Shown here: positions 1 to 12,649 of the stretch, in pieces
Numbering within the stretch: position 1 is the first letter of the stretch
How the letters are laid out: every line of letters begins with the position of its first letter
The notes under the pieces: model-generated
What the model was told of the DNA's origin: nothing
Database searches by the model: none
Seen by the model: the letters and a program-made list of their open reading frames with translations, nothing else
Source: Owenia fusiformis
Lineage: Eukaryota > Annelida > Polychaeta > Sabellida > Oweniidae
Direction: 5' to 3'
DNA: 64,000 nt
Assembly (NCBI GenBank): GCA_903813345.2
Contig: CAIIXF020000012.1
Span: 1,217,318 to 1,281,317, forward strand
Translations under genes and position numbers: made by a program

Positions 1-494
1 ATGATGCAAACTCGACATTATAACTCATGCTGTAACATTTTGACTTCGCTGGAAAACAATAGGAATTATTTTTCTTGCCAATCAATCATGTGAATCACAA
101 TCAAAATTTCAGAATGATCAATCAGGCAATGGTCCAAATCAAGTTATAACATTATATGATATTCAGCAAGAAGTCCGGTAGAAATACAGAATATTTAAAC
201 ATCAAAGCTGAAAGTTAAAAGCTAATCTGTCAATTTTCTGATAAATTCCCGGGTATTGTAACGCCCTTGAGCTGTTTTGGCATTTATGTGGTAATCAACA
301 CTGGTTGTATTGATTGAACTAGTTAAGAAATGAGGAATGCTATACTTATAATCGTCTAATTAGTGCCTTTTGACACCTCGTTCACCTTGGCAAATCTCAC
401 AAATCTTTTGTAAGATATAAAATATTATTTTGATACAGGTCTCTAGGGTGCTCGCCAAAATGTAAGAATTCTCTCCTTTTAGAGGCTATTATTT
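1..494. other. Gene-free AT-rich stretch
   Basis: I see no coding region, RNA gene or clear repeat boundary here. Short open frames in this stretch have no recognisable domain or splice context. Confidence 0.5.
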
Positions 495-741
495 GAAAAT
501 AATCTAGACTAAAAAGGGCGGGGGCCCAAATTTTTAGTCAAGAAAGAATTGTCCACGGAAAATAATTTTGGGCCCCTAAAACCCAAAATTGGGCACAAAT
601 TTTGAAAATTTATGGCCCATTTTTGATAATTTGGCTTAAAAAGGGATAAAAAGGCAAAATTATGCCCAAAAAGGCCCATTTTTTTGAGGCCTTACCAAAT
701 CTTTTTAGAGGGGGGTCATAGGCTCTCTGGATCCACCAGTG
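495..741. mobile_element. GGCC-rich MITE fragment (one end visible)
   Basis: This short block is full of GGGCCC/AAGGCC words and ends in GGATCCACCAGTG at 741. It resembles the better preserved copy at 20148-20392 in internal composition (repeated 'aaaaaggcc' and 'gggccc' words) and in its terminal GGATC-CACC motif. The left terminus could not be located. It is probably a decayed non-autonomous DNA transposon; the family is not identified. Confidence 0.4.
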
Positions 742-1701
742 GAAAGGTAATACACAAAATACACAAAGTGGTCAAATCAAAAAAATGTGAAAACACAGAA
801 TTACATCTGATATTGAAATATTTATGCATCATTTAAAAAGGAAAGGTGCAAAACATTCATGGTAGATCCATAAAAAATGAATTCAAAATAACGCATTTGT
901 TTAATCCATTGAAAAATGTTATTAAAAAGTGGTACCAAATTGGAAAAATGATTGGAAGATGCTATCTTAAGCGATGTGAATGTTTTTGACACATAAAATT
1001 GAATCTTCAAATAGAAACAGATAAGGATTGAACTGCAGTTTTGCATGAAAATATTGATTTCAGTGCCAAATCAATGAAATCCCAAATATTGTCTCTGGAG
1101 TTGCTATGGAGACCATTTTTGACATTGCTGATGGCTAATTTAAGGGAGTTGAATTATGAGCCATCAAAATTGTTCCACACTTCTTAGCTTATTTGAAAAT
1201 AGTTTTTATGAAGAAGTGGTTGGGGAAAAGGTAGTGGGGTGTGGGGGTACCAGTACCATCCATTTAGGGTTAACAAAGTCATATGGCATACCAAACAGTG
1301 AAATATGAGACAAAATTATATAGACAATACTGAATTTTTGCCACAGGAAGGTGAATCAAATGTCATGTTTTTAAAAGCTCAATCTTATTTCATTTTCATT
1401 TATATACAGCCTAGTATAAAAAAAATATTTGAAAAAATACACAAATTCAAATTGAAATGAATATATTATAATCATTTTTAAGGCAATATTAAAGGGGACA
1501 AATATATTTATATAGACATATTAATTTTTAAAGTGAAACCAATTAAATTGTCATTGAGGATTAAAAAATGGCCATCAATGAGTTGATAGATGGACAAGTG
1601 ATAACTGACAAGTGAACAGACAGACAGACAGTTAATTGGGCAATTACAATGGCTCATCTCTGTATAAATGAGAATAAAGAATCACCTCAAGAATCCACCA
1701 A
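742..1701. other. Gene-free AT-rich stretch
   Basis: Nothing convincing was seen beyond A/T-rich DNA and a short GACA microsatellite near 1617-1632. The reverse-strand frame at 822-1046 has no domain signature. Confidence 0.4.
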
Positions 1702-2195
1702 CACTATGTAAAATCCTATGATTAATACTTGTGATAACATCTTATATTGATGTTTAATTTGTTGTTTAATCCAATATCACAGAAAGTATCATTCAATATT
1801 ATAACATCTGATCCGGACTCAAATATCATTAGAGAATGATACCCGATTAAACCAAAATATATTCCAGTTTAACCTGATATAATTTAAGTCAGGATCAGAT
1901 TAAACAGTATTATACGCATATCATTTTCTATTATAACAGGTTTCAAAGTGGTATAATACAAATTATACATATCATTTCTTGTATAATACAAATTAAACTG
2001 GAATATACCGAGACCAAACAGATGATACTGTATTATACGGTTCAGAAATTAATGGCACTTTGTTTTCATAACGTCAGACCTTAATTAAACAAGCTAACGT
2101 AAATGTTTACATAAGGTAATTCTAGAAGTTTTTTCATGTTTGACCATTTGTCTCAGACTGAAATCCGATATTGTTTTTTTGGCAATCGCACCACC

Positions 2196-2360
2196 CCCCC
2201 CCACCCCCCGACTGAAAGTTGGCTACGCCGCTGTACATGGCTAATAGGGGCACTATTACGCTACGTGCAGAGTCTAGTTATATACTACAAGAAGACGAAA
2301 CTCTATTCACGATCTATTTCACAACGCCTTTCTTCAACTGTTGCCCTTTGTGCATTTAAA
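2196..2360. mobile_element. Decayed repeat with C-rich tract
   Basis: The poly-C tract at 2192-2209 is followed by 'TGGCTACGCCGCTG', a terminus-like motif common to invertebrate MITEs. Further in, 'GTGCAGAGTCTAGTTA' near 2265 and 'GAAGACGAAACTCT' match words in the insertion at 46993-47361, so the two share a repeat family. Boundaries are unclear. Confidence 0.35.
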
Positions 2361-2554
2361 AAATAAAATATCTTAATCTGATTTGTTCAACCTTTCTTTT
2401 CGCTCAGTTCTGCAATATTACGTCCACATGTTATTTAGGCTTACATGCATGTCATTTGCGAAATAGCTGTAAGACATTATGAGAATGAATATGGGAATTT
2501 CCACGTAATATGTTGTTCACATGATTATATACACATATCTGCATAACAATCGGA

Positions 2555-3236
2555 GACAGAAGTCAAAATATTGTCCAATAAAGAATCTAACATTTAGTGA
2601 TAACAAAAGGATTAATTGCTATATAGTTCTCTTTGTCTTAGTCTTTGTTTTCTTAAACTGCGGAAGTCTACCAACATCACCTAGATTACATAAGAGATCA
2701 TCTAACAGTCTAAAATTGCTTTTAATCGCAAGTTAAAGTATTCTGACCAAAAGTTGTATACCTGTAATTTGGGGCGAGGGCGATGTTACATCACATAACT
2801 ACAACGTTCATGTAGAATATACAATAAGCATGTCGTATAAAAGCTCAAATTATAAATACTCATTTCAAAGTCATTCTGTTCTTGGAAGCGTCAAGTTATG
2901 AAAAACAATGGTAAACACTAAAATAAACAAATCGACTTGATTATGTTTGAAAACTTCTTGAGAGGTGATAGACAAATGTATTTTTCTAACTCATTAGAAC
3001 GTCTGTCTGATTGAAATACTATTTTTTAAATACAAACATAAATGAATAAATCTTGGTCAGAAGTCTGAACATTGTCCAACGAAATAATAAGAATCTAACA
3101 TTTAATGATTACAAAAGGATTAATTGCTATATAGTCTTTGTCTTAGTCTTTGTTTTTCTAAAGGTGGAAGTGTACCAACATCACCTTGATTACAGAAGAT
3201 CTAACAGTCTAAAATTGCTTTTAATTCCCGGGTTTT
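2555..3236 (+). repeat. Two direct copies of a 180-bp sequence
   Basis: About 2555-2738 and 3058-3236 are diverged direct copies; both contain 'AGGATTAATTGCTATATAGT', 'CTTAGTCTTTGTTTT' and 'TAACAGTCTAAAATTGCTTT'. The intervening DNA (about 2810-3010) resembles 14175-14330 in the same orientation, sharing 'GCGTCAA', 'AACACTAA(A/G)ATAAACAAAT' and 'GTCTGTCTGATTG'. This suggests degraded copies of a longer dispersed repeat. The small open frames over the copies are by-products of the duplication. Confidence 0.5.
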
Positions 3237-3934
3237 AATTACATTGTATGAATAGAGTTTTTTGCCTCTCTTTTCATTTTTAAACCGGTCTCTGTTTCCG
3301 TATTTAACAATTTATTGTGATAAATTATTTCAGTTAGTGTCGAAATCAAAACAATTTTCTACATTATAGTCCCCTCCTCTTGCACTGACTAAATATTAAA
3401 ATAAGCCAGTCTGATTGCGAATTTACAAATCCTACAAAAGTAGCTTCAAACCGCCTTTTAATCAGAGAAAACAATAAGTTAATTCATCTGATTGCGAAAA
3501 AAGGAATCAATCTCTGATCTCAATGCTATTTGATTCGTGCATTATCTACAAACCAATCGGGCAAGGGTGAAATTATTTCATTTGAAAACAGAAATAGATA
3601 TTATAACCCCTCTAGCATAACTAAAAATAAGGTACACAACTGATGAGGGATTGCACGCAATGCAGGCAATGCACGCACCCCTCTCTTCCTCCTCCGTGTT
3701 TGCCCCCACACGACCATATTTGATAATTTTTCAAAGGAAAAAGCATTTCCCCCGGGAATATTAGCGGGGTCAGATGTCCAGATATAACCCCTTTTTTGTT
3801 CGGCTTTTTCAGGAAAGCAACAAACTTGGCACATTTGTAGAAACATATGATTTGAGTGGAAAATGATTTCAGGGCAAGTGGTTGGGGGTGGTCTTCATGG
3901 ATTTTTTTACCTCTGACCCCCACCCCTATCAGAT

Positions 3935-4276
3935 GGGGAGGGGTAAATTATAAAAAATAAATAAAAATGGTTTTAAAGTATTTTTGTTTAAATGACTTCA
4001 TTTGGTGATTGCTTTGAGCCTTGAAATGATGTAAAACTCATTTTAGAAGTGGTATTTAGTGAGGAAAATACATTTTAACCCAATTATCCAGGAAAAATTC
4101 ATTATTGGGGAGGGGTAAATTATAAAAAATAAATAAAAATGGTTTTAAAGTATTTTTGTTTAAATGACTTCATTTGGTGATTGCTTTGAGCCTTGAAATG
4201 ATGTAAAACTCATTTTAGAAGTGGTATTTAGTGAGGAAAATACATTTTAACCCAATTATCCAGGAAAAATTCATTA
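3935..4276 (+). repeat. Perfect 172-bp tandem duplication
   Basis: The unit beginning GGGGAGGGGTAAATTA at 3935 is repeated at 4107, and the two copies look identical over the whole unit. The mirror arm at 12.25-12.45 kb carries only one diverged copy. The duplication is therefore much younger than the foldback element that contains it. Confidence 0.75.
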
Positions 4277-5199
4277 TTTTAAGGGCCAAATATGGGACGT
4301 CCATTACTGTATTTCAAGAATGTGATGACTAATAGTCTTAAAAAAATTCACAGTAATAGAAGTATAAGTGTTTATCACAGATAGAAAATATTGCTTTGGT
4401 AGCTGATGTATTCTCAGAGAAAAAAATTATCGAAATTTCAATTTTTTGGTGCATTTGGCTCAGGGGTAATAGTGCAGGCTACCTATGAGCCAAATATCAA
4501 CTTGACCCCCGCACCCAGTATAACAAGTCATCATGGGTATCAAAATGTTCGTCTTGTTGAGTACATTTCAAAAACCATTTTTGACAGATTGAAATATGGG
4601 TCAGATTCGATAAATATGACATAATGTTATGTAATCTATTATTATGACATAGCATTTTTTGTAAAGCATTTTTAGAGGAAATGATAAAAAGAAATCATGA
4701 GCTAAGCAAATACTAATTATGTATATACTTTAAAATAAATTTTGATAATTATCAAAAATACTTTGGACTTAGAATTATGTAATTATTACATAATTTCCAT
4801 TGTTTTATGAGTAAAATTACAATTTGAATTGCCTTCGTTTTTAAGATAACAGAATTTTTGTTCTAAATGATATAAACCTCCTGTGCTAAACTAATTCAAG
4901 CAATAATAATATCTTATTATGAGTACAAACCTTTATAAAAATACTTAATCTTATTGTAAACAATATATGTCATGCATATGTAGCAGCAAATAACAGTACG
5001 TGAACGGTGTATTAAGACACAATGATAATATCATTAAACATTTATTCAGATAAACTTATCCAAATATTCATACATATAAAAATCAGGTAACTGTTATGAT
5101 CATTTTAAACATAAATATCAAGTTTTTACATAAGGCCTTACATCTTTCAATAGAATCATTATATAATATGAAGATGTGATTATTTCAAACATCTTTATT

Positions 5200-5544
5200 C
5201 TAAACATCTGGATATGGTTTTTTCTCAACCATCATTGTGTTTTGGCAATTACCCACCTCACAGGAACAGATAGACATGGACAATAATCCTGCAAGTAGGC
5301 ATCTACAAGCCTGATTAGTGCGAAATCCATCTTTACAATAGATTTTGGTAAGATCCCTTAATTCAATGGGGGCAGATGCTCTCAAAATCATCTTAGGAAC
5401 CAGACTTCCATCAAAAAAGTAGCATTCGGTGCCTTCTGGTTTCCAAAGTTTGTGCTTTGCTTTGTGAGCACTATGTCCAGATTTGACATTGGGGATGTAC
5501 TCCATATACTCTGCACTGTAAGAGCCAGTTGCTGTTATGGTCAT
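5200..5544 (-). pseudogene. Fragment of a Cys-rich (CXC-like) transposon protein
   Basis: This 114-codon frame contains KLWKPEGTECYFFDGSLVPK, then ELRDLTKIYCKDGFRTNQ, then a cysteine cluster ACRCLLAG...CSCEVGNCQN. The order of an aromatic/FDGS block, an LRDLTK block and a C-R-C...C-x-C...C cluster looks like the C-terminal Tesmin/TSO1-like CXC region of transposon-derived proteins seen in many invertebrates; this is from memory of the family and is not verified. It lies inside the 4.0-kb element at 4470-8509 and may be what is left of its coding sequence. No upstream catalytic region was found, and no intron/exon structure is evident, so it is treated as a relic. Confidence 0.4.
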
Positions 5545-6048
5545 TAGCCTTCTTTTTGAAAACTTCCAGCTAAGATGATTGATTCATCACTTTTTATGTT
5601 TTGTCGCATTTTGCACACCTGACTTGCACATTTTGTTAGAAATTAGCAAGATTTGCCTTATTTTACCATTCCTAAGAAACCATCTATAATTTGGGCCCAC
5701 AAGACTACATATCTTGCGCACATCATCTTCATAATTTTCGACTCGCTTTGGTTGGCATTCTTCATGAGGTTTTTGAGTTGTGTTGAATGTACAGATTGCT
5801 CACAGATTCTGCATAGTCGCTGGCGATGTGACAATGTGACTTTACCACCTCCCCGATAGACCTGGTTTTCTTACAGATTTTTACAAATATCTTCTGCAGA
5901 CTTACATCAGCCAGAAACATGCTTCACTTTCCATCTCGATTCACTATACTGGAAATAAGGCTAGGGTTGCTGTCAAGTGCATATTTCCAATTCATTGTCA
6001 TATTCTATACACGAGATGGTTGAATAGAATCTTTTGTGCTTTGTTGTA

Positions 6049-6611
6049 CAGGGTGGTCAAAAAATGGAAACCCTGCATTTTCCTCATATCTTTGTCATTT
6101 TAAAACAATACTCCCTCATATTTCACACATTTGTACATCATTCACTATTATACAACCCAACTATATTTCATGACCATCAGACCAATAGTCACAATTTTAC
6201 AGCACTTTAAACAACATGCTTCAGGTTTGGGCATTATCACGCTGTAGTCAAACCTGCACAATTGTCAATGATCCAAATGCATTCTTCAGTAGATATGGCC
6301 TGAATGAAACGAATGATCTCACTTTTGAGGTCTGCAATTGTCCTAAGGTCATTCTAATACACTCTATTTTTGCCGTATCCCCCAACAAGTAGGGACATTT
6401 TGGACTACATGTGCAGGTTTGCTGAAAGCACAATAGTGGCCAGGCCACTGGGGCATGTTCTTTAAAGTGCTGTAACATTGTGACTATCAATCTGATGGTC
6501 ATGAAATATAGTAGGCTGGTAGAAAATTGAATTATGTACAAATGTGTAAAATATCAGTTCTTAAAATGACAAAGATATAAGGAAATGGCGTAAGGTTTTT
6601 TTACCACCCTG
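6049..6611. mobile_element. 563-bp mariner-type MITE
   Basis: The termini are CAGGGTGGTCAAAAAATGG and, in reverse complement, CAGGGTGGTAAAAAAACC, directly flanked by TA on both sides (6047-6048 and 6612-6613). The inverted arms extend about 190 bp with shared words such as 'ATATCTTTGTCATTTTAA' and 'CATGACCATCAGA'. TA target duplication and CAGGGTG ends indicate the Tc1/mariner superfamily. The reverse-strand frame over it is not a recognisable transposase. Confidence 0.8.
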
Positions 6612-7224
6612 TAAATGGCCTTTTTGGGCCTTCTGATTGTCTCATATGCCTCACAAGTCTCCACATCAGGTCAGATTTTATTATACTGTGGTAGAAACTG
6701 GATGTTGTCATCATTTCTATATTTTCTTTTGATGAAATTGCATTCGGTGTTGGAGTCACTTTTGGTTTAACTCAACAACCTTTGGTTTTCATAGTTACAT
6801 ATATCTGTGTCTTCCAGCGAAATCTTGTTTGTTTTTCTGTTCGGCTCCTTGTTATCATTATTATTTTCTTATCGTTTATACAAGACCATGGCCATAGGAT
6901 GTGTTGATCCTTTCGCATCAATAGTGTCTTCGTTTTGATCAAAGTTATCGATTGCAGCATCCACTAATAAAACCAGCATTTCCATCATCGGCAGGTTTTT
7001 CAATACCACTGCGTTTTTTTGTATTTTTACAAAAAAGGTGGCCATTTTAAATTGAGGAGTCATATTGATAATTCCTTCTCCAGCAGAGGTCCTATACCCA
7101 TAAGGCATAAGCCTATAAAATTTGAATCAAATATGTCAATCGGTATTTAAGTAATCCCTTATAAAAAATTCAACCTTGAAAGTCTGAATTTAAACCGTTT
7201 CTATCAATCATTGAATACTGATTG

Positions 7225-7440
7225 TTTCAAATAAAAGGAAAAACCATTGTACAATGATAAGCAATCATTGTGCAACCATTGGGTTCAACCAAGTGAAGTC
7301 AACTCTTTTTCAACGACTGCGCAACCGTTTCTTTACAATCATTGTAATCTGCAACCATTGTAAACTGCAACCATTTCACATTGAAGTGTAAATGGTTGCA
7401 ATATGTTTTGTTCAATGGTTACAGAGTTCAACCCCTGCAA
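7225..7440. repeat. Cluster of AACCATTG / CAATGGTT words
   Basis: At least eight short direct and inverted copies of CAACCATTGT-like sequence occur here, with potential hairpins. The pattern looks like subterminal motif repeats within the 4470-8509 element or a small palindromic MITE; boundaries are not clear. Confidence 0.35.
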
Positions 7441-8551
7441 CCATCCTGAATTAGTATCGTTCCAAAAAATTATCATTTTACCTGAATTAAAATTATCTTT
7501 TAGTAATGATTTGAATTTACCTCTATTCAACAACAGTATATTAGTATATTTTTTCTGAAAACATACATGCATGTTTATTATGGTAAATTACTAAATTTAG
7601 TATACTATGGTACGTTTCTTTCTCCAGTACGGATTTAGGAATGCGATACCAGACTAGTTTTTCACTCAATGCCATATGATAATGATGTATCTTTAATGTT
7701 AATTAAGAAAAGAATCGAGCAAAATTCCAATTTGGTTAAGAAATTGACCAAGTAAAATCTTAAGATTTTAAACTTAACAAAATCACGTGATTCACCTAAA
7801 CACACTTACGGACGGAAGAGTGGCTTTTCTATATTCCTCAAACTCCGTTTGGTGGGATAACAAAGTATTAACTAAACTAGCTACAAATAACCTTTTGTTG
7901 AATGCATTCAGCAAGACAATCCTATCTGGATGGCCATAAGTTCTGCATAGTGTGGCTGATAAAACGGTTACTGTATGTCAAATAGTATATATTGTGTATA
8001 TTGTGTATATATTACATAATATTATATCCTCATATTAATTATGTTTACAAATTGTGAAAATAGAATTGTGCTATCACATCCTTTTATTCATTTTTTGTAT
8101 TTGTTCAAGTTAAACCAGTTTATTGCATTAAAGCGTGTCTTGCAACGTCTAATTTCATATTTTTTTACATTATTACATAATAATTACGATTAATATTGAT
8201 TATAAATTTCTTTAAATTTTGTCATCAATTTTTTTCTGAAAGCATTACCACCATTATCTGTTGTTATACTTTGATAAAAACCTAACCATAGCTGTTTCAA
8301 ACCTTGAAAATATAAAAACATAGAAAACAATAAATTATGTAACATTACGCTAATTATCTGGAATCTGACCCATATTTCAAAATGTCAAAATTGGTTTCTG
8401 AAAACTTCACATCATACCGAACAAAATGGTACCACATACGTCTTGTTATACCGGGTGCGGGGGTATGTCATAGAAAGAGGCCTCACTGGAATGTACCTAG
8501 CCTGTACTATAACCTTATCTTACCTCAATAATTTTTAAGTTAGTCAATGTA

Positions 8552-9560
8552 TGCATCTCATATGAGCTCAGAATGGTACTTCTAGTCTTGTTTTGTCATA
8601 TTATTGCTAATTAGATGTACAAGAAAGATTGGAATTAAAAAAAAAATTCAAATTTTCATTTTCGATTCTGAATGGCCAGGGGTAACCATATTGTACCTTA
8701 ATAATTATCATAATATGTAATATATCCATCTCAAATGAGCTCAAAATGGTGCATCTAGTCTTGTTTTGTCATACTATTGCTAATTAGAAATAAAAAAGAT
8801 AGGATTTTTTTAAAATTTAATTTTCATTTTCGCTTCTGAATGGCCAGGGGTAACCATATTGTACCTTAAATTTTTTTAAAATATGTAATATATCCATCTC
8901 AAATGAGCTCAATATGGTGCATCTAGTCTTCTTTTATCATATAACACTAATAAGATGTAGAAAAATGATTGATAATTCTTAAAACTCTAACCATATTTTA
9001 GCATAATAATTTTCAAGATATGTAATATATGCATCTCAAATGAGCTCAAAATGGTGCATATAGTCTTGTTTTATCATACCCCAAATAAGATGAAGAAAAA
9101 TTATTAGACATTTCTTAAAAATCTGAATTTTCTATAACCATATTTTTAACATAATAATTTGCAATGTATGTTACATATGCATCTCAAATGAGCTCAAAGT
9201 GGTTCATATACCAGAAGTCTTGTTATCATATTTCCCCTTATAATATATAAAAACATAATTTGACATTTCTAAATATCTAATATCTAAAAATCTAAATTTT
9301 CTATTTGAGCTTTTGACAGTCCAGGGGTAACCATACTTACCATAATAATTTTCAATGTATGTTACATAAATGCATCTCAAATGAGCTTGAAATGGTGTAT
9401 ATAATCTTGTTTTGTCATAGCATTTCTAAGGAGATGTAAAAAATGATCAGATTTTGATTTAGCTTTTGACTGGTTATAGGTGGCCTCATTTTTCCATAAT
9501 AATTTTCAAGATATGTCACATTTGCAACTCAAATAAGCTCAAAATGGCATTTTATCATAT
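8552..9560 (+). repeat. Array of about seven 135-190 bp units (arm B)
   Basis: The word CATCTCAAATGAGCTCA(A) recurs near 8552, 8728, 8894, 9031, 9180, 9372 and 9524, each followed by 'AAATGGTGCAT..AGTCTTGTTTT' and a 'GGCCAGGGGTAACCATA' block. The units are diverged and of uneven length. The same units in reverse orientation make up about 11020-12040. Confidence 0.7.
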
Positions 9561-9633
9561 TCATACGTTCATATATTCATACTGAGATATAAAATGATAA
9601 ATCAATGAAGTATTATATAAAGATATAAGGTTT

Positions 9634-10407
9634 AAGGACACTTGCATCACCTCTGGGTACACCTTCCATTCCTCCAAATCAGATGATCAAGAGTAGTAGT
9701 TAAATGCAGATGTGACATCGCATAGGATGATTGAATGAAAAATGGGGAGGGCTAAACTTTGGTCATGGCCAAGTGATCTTGCAATATTATGCGCAGCTAG
9801 TTATTGAATGGATTTTCTTTTACCAAATGCAATCCAAGATGTAGTGGGAACAAGAGGGAGCTGTCCTCCTTCCAGGCATCAACACTGAAACCCTCAAGAA
9901 CATGGCAAGATGATAGTGACCAAGTAATGCAATGTCTTAGGTGCCATCAAGGATATTTCTCCATACCAGAAACTGCTTCAATCATTGCCTAACAGTCAAC
10001 AGTGTCAAGATATAGGGACAGAAAATATTGGCATTTTGAAAGTTATCTTTTTTTCGTCTCTTTTACAAGACACAAGTTGAAAAAGTAAAGCATATCACAG
10101 AAAATATTGACATTTACTTAACTTTAAGTTTTCTCCACGAAAAATGGATGAATTTTATGTATGCAGTAGACATTTTCAAAACACGTTACCTTATCTTTAA
10201 AACGTAACTTTATTGGACTTTCTTCCATTATCTACCTGCCCACAATATTACAAGACCACTTGGCCATGACCAAAGTTTAGCCCTCCCAATTTTTCATGCA
10301 ATCACTGGATTTGATATGTCACCTTTGCATTCTACTACTACAATAAATCATCTTATTTGAAGGAATGGAAGGTGTATTCCCAGAGCTATTGCAGGTGTTT
10401 TTAAACT
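9634..10407. repeat. Inner inverted repeat of the foldback element
   Basis: The left arm (about 9634-9795) carries TACACCTTCCATTCCT and GCTAAACTTTGGTCATGGCC. The right arm (about 10240-10407) carries GGCCATGACCAAAGTTTAGC and AGGAATGGAAGGTGTA, their reverse complements. The loop of about 450 bp has no recognisable gene; the frame at 9804-9992 shows no domain. Confidence 0.7.
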
Positions 10408-11019
10408 TTGAATCTTTTTTTAGAAACATTGCAGTTGTAGAGTCATTTGTTATTCTGATGCATTCTAACCCACAGTTTCTATCACCACATTAATGTGGCT
10501 GGACTACTCCCACTGCTGATACTGAGGCCACAACATTTGAAAATGTAGGTCCTATGAGGCGGATATCTGTATAATAACAAAAGATGTTGCATCCGAGGCA
10601 TGCAAAAAAACTTGTTTGATGTTTAAGGAGTGTTGAGGGAACATATGCAAATGTTTGAAATCATATCTCATTTGCTCTGGGCTATGTAGCTGTAGGGGAG
10701 ACGTGTCAGAATCTATAAATCCTGACCTGTTTGATTATGTTTTATGGATTTGGATTATATTTTCAAATGATTATACACAGAATCTTAACAATGCCACTAC
10801 TCAGTATAAACTGGACTGTCAAACATTTTCATATCTTAGAAAAGTGCTCAATAAAACTAAAGTATAGTATTGAGCTACTGGTACTAAAAAGGAATAAATG
10901 GATGTTGCGATTCTTTATAGAAATAAATAAATGGATGTTGAGATTTTTTATAATTTTTTTAACCATAATTTCCTATCTCAGAAGGAATAAATGACAAAAC
11001 TTGACTATATTCAACATTT

Positions 11020-12040
11020 TGAGCTCGTTTGAGTAACAAGTGTGATATATCTTTATTTAAATTATTACGGTAAAATGGCATCAAAAGCTAAGGCCGTAAG
11101 AATTCGATTCTTTGTTTTGCCTCCCCTTGCTTGCACGATTTTGAGTAAATCAGAAAAAACAAACACATCCAAATAGCAACCACAAGGGTATGAAAGTAAC
11201 ATCGCATTTCGTTCAATCAGAATCAGACGAAATGATGGATAAATTGATATGCGTCAAAATTGACAGTGTTATCGATTACTTTGGCATACATTGTGTATTT
11301 CCTCATTTTTACCCTTGAAAAATACCTATATTTAAATATATTGTATAAAAAGTATAGATCTGTGTTTGTATCACTGCAAATTGGTATGTCATCCCTTTTA
11401 ATGCCCATAAAATGTATACATTTCTCAGCAAACAAGTTTGTGTTTTTCTTGAGTTTGTGTTTGTTTTCCTTGTACCCTTGCTGCCTTGCATGATTTGGTT
11501 TTTGCCAGGACGCAAAACAGAGAATCTAATTCTTATGGCCTAATATGAAAATGTCATTTTTTTCAAATTTCCAAACATTTTTTACATTCCCTAGGAATAA
11601 TACATGACAAAAGAAGATTAAAAAACCTTTTAAAGCTCATTTGAGATGCATACGTCTCATACTTTGAAAATTATTAAGGTAAAATATGGCTACCCATGGG
11701 CCACAATAAGCTATAATGAAAATTTAGATTTTAAGAAATGTCAAATCATTTTTCTACATCTAATCAAGGGTAATCTGATAAAACAAAGCTAAATGCACCA
11801 TTTTGAGCTAATTTGAGATGCATATATTACATATCTTGAAAATTATTAAGGTAAAATATGGTTACCCCTGGCCTTTTAGAAGCGAAAATGAAAATTTGGA
11901 TTTTTGAAAAATTTCCAATACTTTTTTACATCTAATTAGGAATAATATGACAAAACAATGCTCTATGCATCATTTTGACCTCATATGAGATGCATACATT
12001 GTATATTTTAAAAATTATTAAGGTAAAATAAGGTTACCCC
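11020..12040 (-). repeat. Reverse-oriented array of the arm-B units
   Basis: About four copies of GAGCTNATTTGAGATGCATA occur near 11030, 11633, 11806 and 11974, with 'AATTATTAAGGTAAAATA' and 'GGTTACCCCTGGCC' between them. They are the reverse complement of the array at 8552-9560. About 11100-11550 interrupts this arm with unrelated AT-rich sequence whose overlapping small frames are not convincing genes. Confidence 0.65.
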
Positions 12041-12649
12041 TGAGCTGCATGCACTTAAAAATTGAAATTTCGAGATTTTTTTCTCAAAAAATACACGAGC
12101 CACCCATGGTATATTTTCTATCTCTGATAAACACTTACACCTCTACTACTATGAATTTTTTCAGGACTATCAGACATCACATTATTGAAATACAGTACTG
12201 GATGTCCCGTATTTGGCCCTTTAAACAACGAATTATTCTTAGATAATTGGGTTAAAATGAGTTTTCCTTGCTACATACAACTTCTTAATTAGGTTTTACA
12301 CAATTTCAAGGCTCAAACCAATCACCAAATAAAGTCATTTAAAGAAAAATACTTTAAAACCATTTTTATTTAATTTTAATAATATACCCCTCCCAGTCTG
12401 GTAGGGGCGGGGGGTCAGAGGCTAAAAAATCCATGAAGACCACCCCAAATCACTTGCCCTGAAATCATTTTTAACTCAGATCATATGATTCTACAACTGT
12501 GCCAAGTTTGCTGCTTTCCTGAAAAAGCCGAACAAAAAAAGACATCTGACCCCGCTATATAGGTGTAGCGGTTGCCAGAAGTCGCACAGCTTGGGACTCA
12601 GGGTATCCCGATCCATGCCTCATCGACTGATTGGTCTGATATTTAGAGG

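Larger units (their letters stand above)
4470..8509. mobile_element. 4.0-kb inverted-repeat transposon inserted in the foldback element
   Basis: The ends are TAGTGCAGGCTA (left) and, in reverse complement, TAGTACAGGCTA (right), continuing as imperfect arms of about 170 bp (4470-4640 and 8340-8509). The flanking DNA reads GGGGTAA before the element and TAACCTTAT after it. The uninterrupted mirror arm near 12.03 kb reads GGGGTAACCTTAT in reverse complement, so TAA is a 3-bp target duplication. A 3-bp TWA target duplication is typical of PIF/Harbinger transposons, but no Harbinger transposase is recognisable. The only coding trace is the Cys-rich frame at 5200-5544. Confidence 0.6.
3757..12563. 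mobile_element. Large foldback element with nested inverted arms
   Basis: The left arm (about 3757-4466) is the reverse complement of the right end (about 12050-12563); both outer ends read AGCGGGGTCAGATGTC. Next inward, 8513-9600 is the reverse complement of about 11000-12045, and 9634-9795 mirrors about 10240-10407, leaving a small central loop. Read without the 4470-8509 insertion, the order is A-B-C-loop-C'-B'-A', a long-armed foldback transposon of about 4.8 kb. The arms are diverged (substitutions and small indels), so it is old. No transposase frame is visible; it is probably non-autonomous. The superfamily is not identified and the exact termini are uncertain by a few bases. Confidence 0.6.

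Noticed and set aside
6248-6541. Transposase on the minus strand of the 563-bp MITE
   Set aside because: The frame spans part of the inverted arms and shows no DDE motif; the element is too short to encode a transposase.
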